A stretch of DNA of 64,000 bases, from assembly GCA_950295325.1 (NCBI GenBank), contig OX485807.1, forward strand, positions 35,804,440-35,868,439. The letters run 5' to 3'. The translations under genes and the position numbers were made by a program. Each line of letters begins with the position of its first letter. The stretch's first letter is position 1. The notes under the pieces were generated by a model, which did not search any database, was not told the DNA's origin, and saw only the letters and a list, made by a program, of their open reading frames with translations. The stretch comes from Polytrichum commune (lineage: Eukaryota; Streptophyta; Polytrichopsida; Polytrichales; Polytrichaceae). This document shows, piece by piece, positions 1 to 10,139 of the stretch.

Positions 1-1004
1 ATGTTGATCCCTTTAGGATTGTAGATGCCATATCCTGTTGTTTCCCTTCTCTATGTTCCGGGGAGGATTAGTTTAGGTTTTTTAAATGAACCGTTAGTAT
101 AATAGCTGAATTGTGGATGGAATTTTAATGGTAAGTTAGTTTGGCAGTTTGGTAGTTGGGACATAAGTGTTTCATTGAGCGTGGGAATATTGGGGTAAGT
201 TAGTTTGGACCATTTTTTGCTAGGGTTGACAAGGATATTCGGGGGAGTATGCATGGCAATTTGTGTATATGGTTGTTGTATTGAGAGATTGTTTACAATA
301 TGGGTGAGTTTATTTAATTGTTCATAGCATCCTACGTAGTTATTTTGGTGGTGTATGCAGAGTATTTGTAGTGCAGAAAGTTCTTTTCTAGGTATGTTAA
401 GTTCTAGCGGTATGGTGGGTTCTTCATATGTGATGGTATCTGCAGTAAAGTGGGCGATAATATGTGTGTATAGGAATGGGCCGGAATGTGGGTTGAAGTG
501 TTGGTACCAATTTGTATCTGGTGAGATAAGTATTGTGATGGTACTTGGATCTCTTTTGGCAGCAAGACGTGCCCAATGTATAGCATGTTGTAAATCCATT
601 GCATTGTTAGGGTGGGCATAGCCTATTCATTTCCATTTATGGTCAAAGACTTTCTCTAAGGATCCAAATATTTTATCTCATGAGAATGGGGAGTAAATTT
701 GATTAAGTTGTATGGGACATGTGACTGGGAATGAAAAATATAATTGACTGATGTTGAATGATGTAGTTAGAAAGTTTAATATTGGAGTTGGTATTGTGTA
801 TTGGGCTAGTTTTAGGGGTCATTATTTGGGATGCGGTATTTGTACCTTTGGTATAACCATACTATTTCAGTTTCGAATGGTTGTGTGGGTGGTTCTAGTC
901 CGTGCGGAGTATTTTTTGCGAGTTAGTATTGTTTCCATAGCCAATGTAGTCTAGTTATGAGAATGGTGGTGAGGTGACGTTCATTGTCTTCATATATGTG
1001 GGCA
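1..1004 (-). pseudogene. Decayed retroelement ORF with RNase H start, cut by the window edge
   Basis: Minus-strand coding sequence can be read from about 1004 down to base 1 with several stops and shifts. The longest open piece, 599 to 51, has 182 codons. Near its end YYTNGSFKKPK resembles the beginning of an RNase H domain (normally Y-T-D-G-S), but the first catalytic Asp is Asn here. An in-frame TAG follows at about 51-53, and the frame then continues to the edge with a GYGIY-like strand. The part upstream (LHWLWKQ..., then WARLAAKRDP..., then NWYQHFNPHSGPF) looks like the domain that precedes RNase H in some plant non-LTR elements; I recall it as methyltransferase-like but cannot confirm this. 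The catalytic change, the stop and the shifts mark it as dead. A retroelement is likely; the exact clade is open. Confidence 0.55.
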
Positions 1005-1009
1005 ACATC

Positions 1010-2003
1010 TGTCGCAACCCTTGCTAGCCCTCTTAACAATCTTGCCAATTTTCAATTCTAGCAATGGTTACGAGTCGCTAACCCTTCACATACCGCCATG
1101 CTAATGGTTAGCTCATCTCACCCCGGACCTTATAGTTCATAGGAGGGGAACCAACCCTCCTACTTTGCTTTCGGGACTCATCCCTTAATCGGTAACCAAC
1201 CCCTTTAATCGGTAATCAATCCTTAGATGTGGACTTCCATCCATGGAAGTCCAATCTTATGTTGGTCATCGTGTTGCCGGAGCAACACTACAACAACCCG
1301 AACCATACTAGGCAACTATGGCCTCACAATGGGCCAAAGCTCATGGAGGCCGTGCCGTTCGGCCTCGGGTGGGTGAGGCCACACCACCTCACCCATATAA
1401 GCCTCTAGGACTTTCCACGGGGCCCCTACCCCACCTTCAAGAAACCTCTTGTCTCTCTACCAAGAGTTGGGGCCAAGTGTACACTTTCCCTTAGCCGCTG
1501 GGCCTAGAAGCCCCCAGCAGCTTCAGACCATCATAACTTCCTTGTATGATGTCTGATCATAACAACCAACCACTTCATCTTCATCTACGCTTCACGTAGA
1601 TGCAGATGGACTCCTCACTTGCCCCGTTCGGGCAAGTATTGAGGACGTTATGCCTGTTCAAACCTTGGCAGTACCAGGAATCACTCCCAGGCACTGCTGT
1701 ACCAGGGCGCTGTCCCGGGACAGCGCCCCACTCAAATGGCCATAACTCCTAGCTCACACCTCCGATTGAGGTGTTCTTGAGCTTTATGGAATCACCACGC
1801 CATGAGCTACGCATAGCTCATGGCCCTACCCTCGTGCCTCCTAGTCTCCGTGGGTGGGAGGCGTTCCCAACGCCCGGGGCCCTCGCCCACACTAGGATCA
1901 CTTGGGCCCTCTCACCAACGGCGCCACAAGTCCCGGGTGTCACTCCGGGGTCCCCCTTGTGCCCATGGTGTTTCGGGCACTCCTCATGGAGAGGTGCGCG
2001 ACA
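1010..2003. mobile_element. Solo LTR (994 bp) with 5-bp target duplication
   Basis: The segment starts TGTCGCAACC and ends TGCGCGACA, so it has TG...CA ends within a short inverted repeat (TGTCGC/GCGACA). It is flanked on both sides by ACATC (1005-1009 and 2004-2008). These are the hallmarks of an LTR retrotransposon terminal repeat inserted by an integrase. No gag-pol sequence lies inside, so it is a solo LTR left by recombination. Removing it with one ACATC rejoins the minus-strand frame of the surrounding retroelement (FDVAHIYEDNE...), which shows that it landed in an older element. Confidence 0.85.
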
Positions 2004-2008
2004 ACATC

Positions 2009-2605
2009 AAAGTGTGTTTGGATAGTATTGGTGTTGGTTTCTATATCGTTTTCGGGGTTGCATTCGTTGATAGAAATATGTGCTAATGGGATAATTGTTG
2101 CGGGGGTAACGTATCTTGTATCTCGTATCTCGTATCTCGTTGTTGTTATGTGGCAAAGTGGTTATTTATTAAGTTCGAGAAATATTTATGTTGTCTTTTG
2201 GTGTAGTATTGAGTTAGTAGTCCAATATTATAGGCGCAAGTGTTGATGTCGTACCATGAGAATAAATATCTTTGGGTTCGCCATTTATTATAGATGTTAT
2301 TATTTGTTATTATCCATTGGCATAGATATGATGTGTCATTTTTCGTTATTCCATTGGAGTCAGTGTACTGCCGTTGTTTATGATCAAGATTGTGTGGATG
2401 GGGGACTGTCTAGGGTTTTAAAGAACATCTCTTGGCGGGGGAGGTTGGTATGGGTGGGGTGGATTTGGGAGATGCACTGGGGGTTCGGGTTGTCTGGGGA
2501 GAATGTTGTGATTTATTATGATGTAGTTGTCTTTTAGGGTTCTTGGGGGGTGATGGTGCGGACATGGTTGTTGACATTACGGGGGGCAGGGGGGGTGACA
2601 AAATA
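2009..2605 (-). pseudogene. Probable upstream part of the same decayed retroelement
   Basis: Minus-strand frames continue upstream of the solo LTR but are broken. An open piece from 2601 to 2410 is rich in proline and serine, as found in low-complexity linkers. A short CGTATCTCGTATCTCGTATCTC repeat lies near 2110-2140. No reverse-transcriptase motif is visible, so membership rests mainly on continuity across the LTR insertion. Confidence 0.3.
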
Positions 2606-4040
2606 GTTGTTGAGCAATGTTTAGTGTGCTTTTAATTAGTTTGGTAGGGTTAGAATGATAGTTTTTAAAATCATTTGGGCTCATCATATTAAGGCCATTG
2701 GGTAAAGTGATTTGCCTTAGTTCAATTATATTGTGCAAGGAATTACACATGCCAACTCACAACCATAGTGCTCCCTTAATACCCACACGTGGTGAAATGA
2801 CTTAACAAACCACCAGTTCACTCCTCATTCTCCAACCACTTATGGTTAGCACCCCAACGCATAGATGCACAAATCACACAAACCCTCAAACTACAGTACA
2901 TGGGTAATAAAAGAAAACACATAATATAGCCCACCCAATTCCCCACCCCCTTTGCAACCTATGCCCACTATAACAAACTAACACATGCCTCCACCTACTC
3001 CCCATGCATACAAACACTACTCTCAGCAACATCCAAACAACCAGACACGTTCCTAATGAACGTTGGCACCCATCTTGGAAGTCCCCCAAAGGACACAATC
3101 CATGCATGGTTTTTACCCATGCCTCTGCACCAATAGACCATGCCCATGCCTTGCCAAACTCATATTTGACATCCTTGTCATCATCACCACCTCCCGAAGA
3201 AAACCACACAATACACCACGCAAAAATCAAGCATACAATTCATTCTACCCAGTGATTCTACCAAGATTGTGTCCCCACCTCTACCACCCAACGGAAAAGA
3301 CTAAAATAATAACCTTTGGTGGAGGTACTAGAAGAAGTTGGTTGGTATGTAACCTGTAGATTGACTGTGTGTTCCAGTAAACTTTACCACTTCAAATTTT
3401 ATAACAATTTCCATATTCAAATTTAAAAATATATAAAAATTGCTTTCTCCTTGGAATTTGTTGGCTCTGTCTATAGGACAAAGACTATGCATCAACTTCT
3501 ATGTTTCAAGAGCAAATTTCCTAACCACTTTGCGTTCACACTTGAAAGTTATTTGTTCATGCTATTTTTGGTCCAATTGATTTAACATGGATGTTGAAAG
3601 CTTGCGTACCTTGGACACTTAACCAACTAATTTAATTATCAGTTAACTAGTTGCCTTTCGAAACTATGGTTGTTTGCCATTTGACCTGCCAAATACTCTA
3701 GTTAATTATAGTTGTTCTAAACTCTAGTTAACTATAATTATATGTGTCTGGTTAATTATGGTTGTTCCCTAAAATGTATTGAGAAAATATAATTGGTTAT
3801 AAGTATAGTAAGTAGCCATGGACTGGCATGAGCAAAGTGGACACCTATAATTGTAAGTTTTCATAAGAAAGGACATAGCCTCAGGGTTCTACCGTTTTCT
3901 TGTTTCTCTTTGCAAGAAAATTAATAACCAGCTATTACTCCTGCTAAATAGATGCAAATTCTCTTATATTATCGGTTATGGATGCTCAAAGGCTGCCACG
4001 AATCTCAAGCCACCTGGCACCTAGGGATATGCTCAGATAT
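2606..4040. other. Gap without recognisable gene
   Basis: Overlapping open frames occur at 2886-3359 on both strands but none resembles a known family. From 3600 to 3800 the DNA is AT-rich with repeated short GTTAATTAT and CTAGTTAACTAT words. The last few hundred bases may belong to the upstream region of UAP copy 1. No promoter can be assigned. Confidence 0.5.
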
Positions 4041-4329
4041 CCCCGCATCTGTCCAGAACTTCATCGAGAGATGGATGACTCATCCACCATCGTATCCATC
4101 CACTAGGATGAACGAAACTCTGTTCCTCGATAGTTGGAGAGAGCAGTGTCGAAAGTAGGATATTTTGATGCTCTCCTCCAACCATTGCTCGGACGGTTTC
4201 GCGAATCAGGGGTTATCAAAACCCGATCAATGTACTTAGAAGCGAATCTCATCACATTCCTGCTGTTTCTAAATTAATATTCTGGTTTCTACAATCAAAG
4301 TTCTCTTTCTGGTTGCTTCAGAATTAAGT

Positions 4330-4716
4330 CGTGGTAGGTCTTCGCAGTTTTGCACGTAGCTCATTGCTGATCGCTTCTTCAGTGAGCGACGGTTTGGTGG
4401 TGGCTGTCTTTTCAATTGCAGACTTAATCACTTATCGAAAAGGTGTTGTGGGAACATTAGCGTTTAAAAACAAATTTAAGCCATGTTTTGGATGTGATTT
4501 GCCATTGACCGAGGTTTTTGATCCGAGGGCTTGGTGGCGGATATCTCTTGAATTTCAAATGAATCTCTCATCTAATAGGTTTTGTGGAAAAGCGAGATAT
4601 TGTCTCAGTTTTCCATATTTTGGACGTGATTTAACATTGCCCGAGGGTTTTGATCCGAGGGTTTTGGGATGCAATTGACAGGAGAATTCAGTTGAGGCGA
4701 TAGAGGCGATCGCAGG
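4330..4716 (+). repeat. UAP copy 1 leader with an internal tandem duplication
   Basis: Two blocks about 133 bp apart (4485-4531 and 4617-4664) share TTTTGGA-GTGATTT-CATTG-CCGAGG-TTTTGATCCGAGGG. The same block occurs once upstream of UAP copy 2 (about 19790-19850), so the duplication postdates the gene duplication or was lost in copy 2. It ends about 50 bp before the start codon and is probably 5' leader or promoter. Confidence 0.55.
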
Positions 4717-7700
4717 ATGGATGAGGGAGTTGCCTCGCTGCGGAAGAATTTCGAGGCTCTAAAGCAGGAGCATGTGTTGGCTGGCCTATCCATTGGAGAC
4801 GCCTCGCAACGTGAATCTCTTCTACAGCAGCTCTCAAGCATCGATCTCGCTGTTTTTCAGCGGGGTGTTTCTGATGTTGTGCACGCCCTTGACAACAATG
4901 GCCAGTAAGTGCTCACTCTTTGCTCTTTACGCTTTGATGTCACCTTATGTCGAGTTTCTTAATTCCAGGATCAATTACAATGTATTCATCTTGATGGAGC
5001 TTGTGTACGGTTGACATTAGGGTTGACAATGAGCCCATGCCGCCGAGTTCGTTCCCTCGAGCGAATTGGGATGATTTTCAGCACTGGACGAGTGGATCGG
5101 AAGAGAGTGGACAGAGTGGCGATTGGTGGAGTGATGGTTTACAGCTTATAGCGGATGGGGAAGTGGCAGTGCTGGTGTTGGCAGGGGGTCAAGGTACTCG
5201 TCTTGGCCCCGGTGCACCTGCAGTGAAAGGGATGCTTGAGCTTAACCTTCCGGAGCCGAGGTCCCTGTTTCAGCTTCAAGCAGAGCGATTGCTTCTTATC
5301 CAGAAGATTGCCACTCTGGTGTGCATATCAAACTTTAGTCTACTTGCTCACTGTTGGTCCACCAAAATCATGCAAAATCTATGGGGTTGTGTTTATTCTT
5401 CCATGTTTCTTAGGGATTGCAAGCCAGCAAAGTGTAAGAGAAGGGATGCAACCCAAACTTATAGAGGCAATTGTGTTAACAATACTTCTGATTAGTGCAT
5501 CACTATTCTCTGCAGACTTTGAGTTCCCGGACATTGTGTGCATGTTGCTTTGTAACATAGGTTTCAGCTGACTTGTGATTGAGAAATACTTCATTGGTTT
5601 ACAGCGGAAACCCTAATTGGCAGCAATGTCTTGGGTGAAATTGAAGGCGTCAGGCACATCGACCAAAGTTCAAATTCCCTGGATTGTGATGACCAGTGAT
5701 GCTACGGACTCGGCGACACGGATTTACTTTGAGGAGAGGGCTTACTTTGGACTTGAGAAGTCACAGGCACGTTTGGCTCTAAACCCCAAACCCATGCTCG
5801 TTGTAGTCAGTGAATTCTGGATGAAGTCGATGCTCTAGGATTTTGAGGTTCCCTCTCATAGTGAAATTCAAGTGGTAGATGGCAGTTGTTTTTGGTGGCT
5901 ATGGAGCCGTGGAAGGTTTGAACAAGTTGTGCATCACTTCTAGGATATGATTTCCCTAGAAGGTCTGGAGCTCTTAAAACTTGTAGTATCACATAATTGC
6001 CACCTGCAAGCTCCTCCCACAATTATAGCCATGGTCCACAACTGCGTCGTGGGCAATGATCAACATCTCCAATAGCTTTTATTACTTTTAAGGAGCACGG
6101 TAGTTGTCATTGATGGAACAGCTATTACTTCAGGTTCCAAACAAGCATGTTGTATTCCTGGGTCCTGGGTAATGGCCGACCCTGCAATGAATTGACAGTG
6201 TTGTTCCATTTAGGAGAGGGCAATAGGTAGTTAACACAGTATTGATTTCTTTCGGAACTGTCACCAAAGTTTAGCTCTGGGTTGTTAAATGCAGGTTTGG
6301 TTTCTAAAACAAAGCAGCCTTCCATGTATAGACCTAAATGAAGGTCACACCATGCTCATGGAAACACCATGGAAGATTGCTATGGCGCCTGCTGGAAATG
6401 GATCTCTCTTTGCTGACCTCAACAATGCTGGCGTTATTGATAAGCTCTGTCACCAAGGTGTGAAGTACGTACAGGTTGGAAGTCCACATCCTCCCACTCT
6501 TGCCTCTTAGTGAATCCAACTCAATTCCTGTTCAAATATGGGTGAGAGTGAAATAATGTCATACCCTGTCAATTAGGTTTTAGAGGGAAGAGCTTTTGTT
6601 TTGTATATGTGGTGTGAGGAGAGAAAAGCCAACCAAACACGTTCATTTAGAGTGGGAGGTTTGAACCGGAGGCAATGAAAACAGTGTCCTTGTATATTCT
6701 GAAACAAGGTTGGGTGTGTTGCAGGTGTATGCGGTTGACAATGCATTGGCTCGAGTTGCGGACCCCGTGTTTTTTGGTTTTGTTGATGATCACCAAGCAG
6801 ATGTGGGGGTGAAAGTTGTCTCGAAAAAACACCCTACAGAAGCCGTTGGAGTACTTTGCCTCCACACTGAAGGGGCACAGGAAGGAGAGTGCTACGGAGT
6901 CATTGAGTACAGTGAACTATCAGAACACTTGAGGACAGCAAAAGATGATTCTGAGCAACTCCTCTTCAGAGCAGCGCATATTTGTATCAACATGTTCACG
7001 GTGGACTTTTTGAGAAAGCTAGGTGATTCTAAGTGTCAACTCAAGTTCCATCCTGCTGTGAAGCGGATCCCACATGTGCAGAATCACTCTGGAACCTGGG
7101 AATCAGTTGTCCCAGACAAACCTAATGGAATCAAACTCGAACGTTTCATCTTTGACTCCTTCCAATACTGTGACCCAGAAAAGGTTAGTCATACCTTCAA
7201 AACACAGCCCTGCCAGATTGATCTGTAGGAGATTCTATCATGTGATCTCCATATCTTAATGAAATTCAACACAGCTTATATGAGTTCTTGGCTAAGATAC
7301 AACATAGGAGTGCAGAACCTTGCTTCGATTGGAGACCATTTGCTTTAGTACGTTTTAGTATAAAGAAATGTACCCAAGAAATCTGGTCTATTTCAATAGA
7401 AGATAACAGTGGACATTATTGGCTTCTGTGAGTTCCTGGCTAAGAGATGGGCTAACTCAATAGTGCCGAACCTTGTCTTGATTCCAAATGATTTTTTTGA
7501 GTATAACAAAATATGTAAGCATACTGGTCTATTCCAATGTAGATAGCAGTTAAGAACTTGTAACCATTTGAGCCTGTGGAAGATGCAGCATTTCACACTT
7601 ACCTTGGTTGTACACAGGTGGTTCTACTGGAGGTGAAACGTGAAGAAGAGTTTGCTCCCATCAAGAACGCTGTGGGTCCAGGAGTTGCAGATAGTGCAGC

Positions 7701-7815
7701 CACAGCATGTGATTTGCTTCTCGCCCTCCACCAACAAGTCTGCTCCTTACCAACATTGGAAAAATCTACGGAAGAGTCGTTGCTTCTCAAAGCATATGCG
7801 GGAGGTGTGCCGTAG
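4717..7815 (+). pseudogene. UAP1: UDP-N-acetylglucosamine pyrophosphorylase, copy 1 (damaged)
   Basis: UAP makes UDP-GlcNAc from UTP and GlcNAc-1-phosphate in the cytosol, feeding glycosylation and lipid anchors. Six exons can be read: 4717-4904, 5021-5318, 5605-5766, 6295-6474, 6725-7183 and 7618-7815. Exon 2 holds the nucleotide-binding loop GGQGTRLG (5184-5207) and LFQLQAER. Exon 4 holds LPCI...METPWK-IAMAPAGNGS and GVKYVQ. Exon 5 holds VDNALARVADPVFFGF and LERFIFDSF. Exon 6 holds EEEFAPIKNA and a weak AYAGG. Most junctions are GT-AG. Defects: a net 7-base difference from copy 2 in exon 3 breaks the frame between GEI-EG-RHI and WIVMTSDATDSA; the donor after exon 3 is GC; and the protein stops just after AYAGG, about 20 residues earlier than usual. 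In exon 2 the DPKG region reads PGAPAVKG, unlike typical UAPs. It is probably a pseudogene, though a sequencing indel in exon 3 would change that view. Confidence 0.8.
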
Positions 7816-8112
7816 TCCCACACTAAGGATGGTGTTCCCATAACCCGTAATTGATATGTAATGGCAGCCACTGCAGTCATGGTGATAAATGAATTCTTGG
7901 TCAAAGGATGATGTTCCATCTGCAATACAATATGAAATTGAACACGCTGCTAGAACAGCAGCCAACGCTGATGCCCATCCTATTTACAGCTTAACGATAT
8001 TTATTTCAGAAGTGAGAGCTTCAATATAGTCTAACCCTGATAAGACGATGCGTTTCCCATCAACCAAACTTTCTAGTGTTAATTTACCCTGATATTTAGA
8101 CTATGATGCTTG
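7816..8112. other. UAP copy 1 downstream flank
   Basis: About 300 bases after the last UAP exon with no recognisable coding signal. A polyadenylation site is not evident. The start of the pogo-like element is placed at about 8114. Confidence 0.4.
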
Positions 8113-8113
8113 T

Positions 8114-9885
8114 AATACGACATTTTTTAGGCCCGATTTGTCACATAACAGGGGTAATTAATGCATGCATGTGGTGGGACTTACAAGAAGGATCTGCCTT
8201 GGGATCGGGGAGCACATGGTGAATTCATCAATGCGTTAACTTACATTAACTCAAGTTAATTATTTGGAATCTTGGTTCGAAATTTGTCCTCACATTTGAA
8301 TCTCACATCTCTTTAGATTGGAAATCTCAGTCCTCACCACCTTATACCCCTAGATTTGTCCATGCCACTCTTCACTTTCTTGGCTCCAGAGGTGACGGCG
8401 GTCTTGGGTGGCGGAAACTTTTCATTATAGTTATAATTTCAACAATTTTAGTGTTGATGGCAATGTTTGCACACAATTTGGTAAGCATTGACCTCTTCTG
8501 CATTGGTTATGGCACTAGAAGATGTTTACAATATGAATGAGACTGATTTATTTATTTTGTGCCCGATCAAATAAGACAGTAAGTGCAACAAAATGCTTGT
8601 GGGCACAAAGTTCAAAAGGACCGTTGCACAATTGCTCTTGTTGTATACACGACATGCACTGACAAGTTGAAACTCTTGATTATTTACAAATTCCTATGCC
8701 CAAGATGCTTTGGACGGTGGTTGCCAACGAATTATGTGGTGGTTTGCAAACCAAATGGCATGGAGGACATTAGATGTATTTGAGAGTTAGATGATGAGCC
8801 TCAATGTACACTTCAAATCTCAAAAGTGGAAGGTATTTTTAATTATGGACAATTCTACTATTGATCCCCTTAAGCATGTTGGTAGGGGTGAATCATTTGG
8901 TTTTTCAACCTTGTAGTTGAGTAATATTATTATTGCTTTCTTACCACCTAATGTTACAAGTGTGGTACAACCCTTGGATCAAGGAATAATTGCTTCATTC
9001 AAAGTTCAGTCAAGAAGCAGCTTTTGGAATGGTTCTCTCTTAGTTTGATTCTTCTACTACTCATTGGGACTTGAGGAAAGTAATGCCTAACGTAAGGCAT
9101 GCTATTATGTGGTGCTCTCAAGTGTGGAATGAGATAAAGCCCCAAATCATATGAAATAGTTGGAGGATGTTCATAATTTAACTTGCAAATAAGAGTACCG
9201 ATTTTGCCATGGATGATGAATGTGCGAAATCAAGAATGAAGGAAGTAGCAAATGAATTGGCAAATCTCATTTCCTCTTTGAGTCTTGGAGTGAAGAAGTG
9301 CATGTTGAAGAATATGTGCAATTGATAGGGAGGAAATTATTGATGTTGAGTACAACATGGGAAAATTGGTGGATTTCGCATGGGGTATAGAAATCCATTT
9401 GGGTTTAGATTTGAATGAAGATCCAATGGAGGTGAATGATGTGGATGACCCAACCAACACCAATAGTCAAGCTTCCTCAAGCCTATGAGTATGCCCAATT
9501 ACTATCAAATTTTGCAGTAGAGCGTCTTTCGGAGTTTTTAGTTGTAGATGTGATGAACATGCAATCTTTTATGGATAAATTGAACAAAATGTCATTTTCT
9601 AACATCAACAAATATCATTAGAAGACAATAGATTCTTACTTTTGTAATGTGTGATATGGTGAAGACATCATCATGGGATTTTTAATTTTTTTTTGTAAAT
9701 TTTAAACTCCAAGTTATGTGACGTTGTGAACATTATTTTTTGATAAAAATGTTCTTTCATAGATATTTATCTTCATTGCGTATACAAAAATGACATTTTA
9801 CATTGAAATAGGCCAATTTCTTGGAAAACCTCAAAAATACGACATTTGAGGCCAAAATGTCATATTTTGCAGAAGACAACATTCG
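8114..9885 (+). mobile_element. Pogo/Tigger-like DNA transposon, decayed (ends tentative)
   Basis: The span encloses the transposase remnant at 8580-9470. Near the left end ATACGACATTTT (about 8116) follows a TA. Near the right end AAAATGTCATAT (about 9870-9881) is its approximate inverse, giving weak inverted ends. The region 9835-9885 is itself partly palindromic. Pogo elements duplicate TA, which fits the left side, but the right duplication is not clean. Confidence 0.4.
8580..9470 (+). pseudogene. Pogo/Tigger-type DDE transposase remnant
   Basis: Broken plus-strand frames carry the conserved order of the DDE_1 (pogo, jerky, Tigger) family. First comes KDRCTIALVVYTTCTDKLKLL with PRCFGR and LPTNYV, matching the KDRlT-vll-N-dG-eKl-pl block. 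Next is LIMDNSTIDP, resembling the second catalytic block LLLDN-P-H, about 60 codons on. Then FLPPNVTSVVQPLDQGIIAS (about 8940-8997) is a near-exact match to the LPPNtTS-lQPlDqGvI signature. Finally W-EIKPQII-NSW follows near 9130. Stops and shifts between blocks show that it is dead. The N-terminal CENP-B-like DNA-binding part is not recognised. Confidence 0.75.
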
Positions 9886-10139
9886 GATAATAACACTTTC
9901 TTGCACGACCAAACGTGTCATATTAAAAGGGGGAGGAACGATGTATGCTTTGATGAGTAAGTTGTTATCTCCAAATATATGAGAGGTAGGCATACAACTC
10001 TGTGTAGAAAGAAAAGTAAAGAAAAAATAACACCCGTATCTAGGTACTGGCATGAATGTGAGTGTAGTTAGGATTTTGCTATGACTCAAAACAACAAACC
10101 CAGGGAACTAAGTCTCCAGGAATACTGAGCTAGTGTCTA
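9886..10139. other. Gap, nothing recognised
   Basis: AT-rich DNA with a 110-codon minus-strand open frame (10089-9757) that overlaps the transposon end and resembles nothing known. Confidence 0.4.

Noticed and set aside
4717-7815. UDP-sugar or UDP-glucose pyrophosphorylase instead of UAP
   Set aside because: LFQLQAER, GVKYVQVYAVDNALARVADP and EEEFAPIKNA in this order fit the UAP family best.
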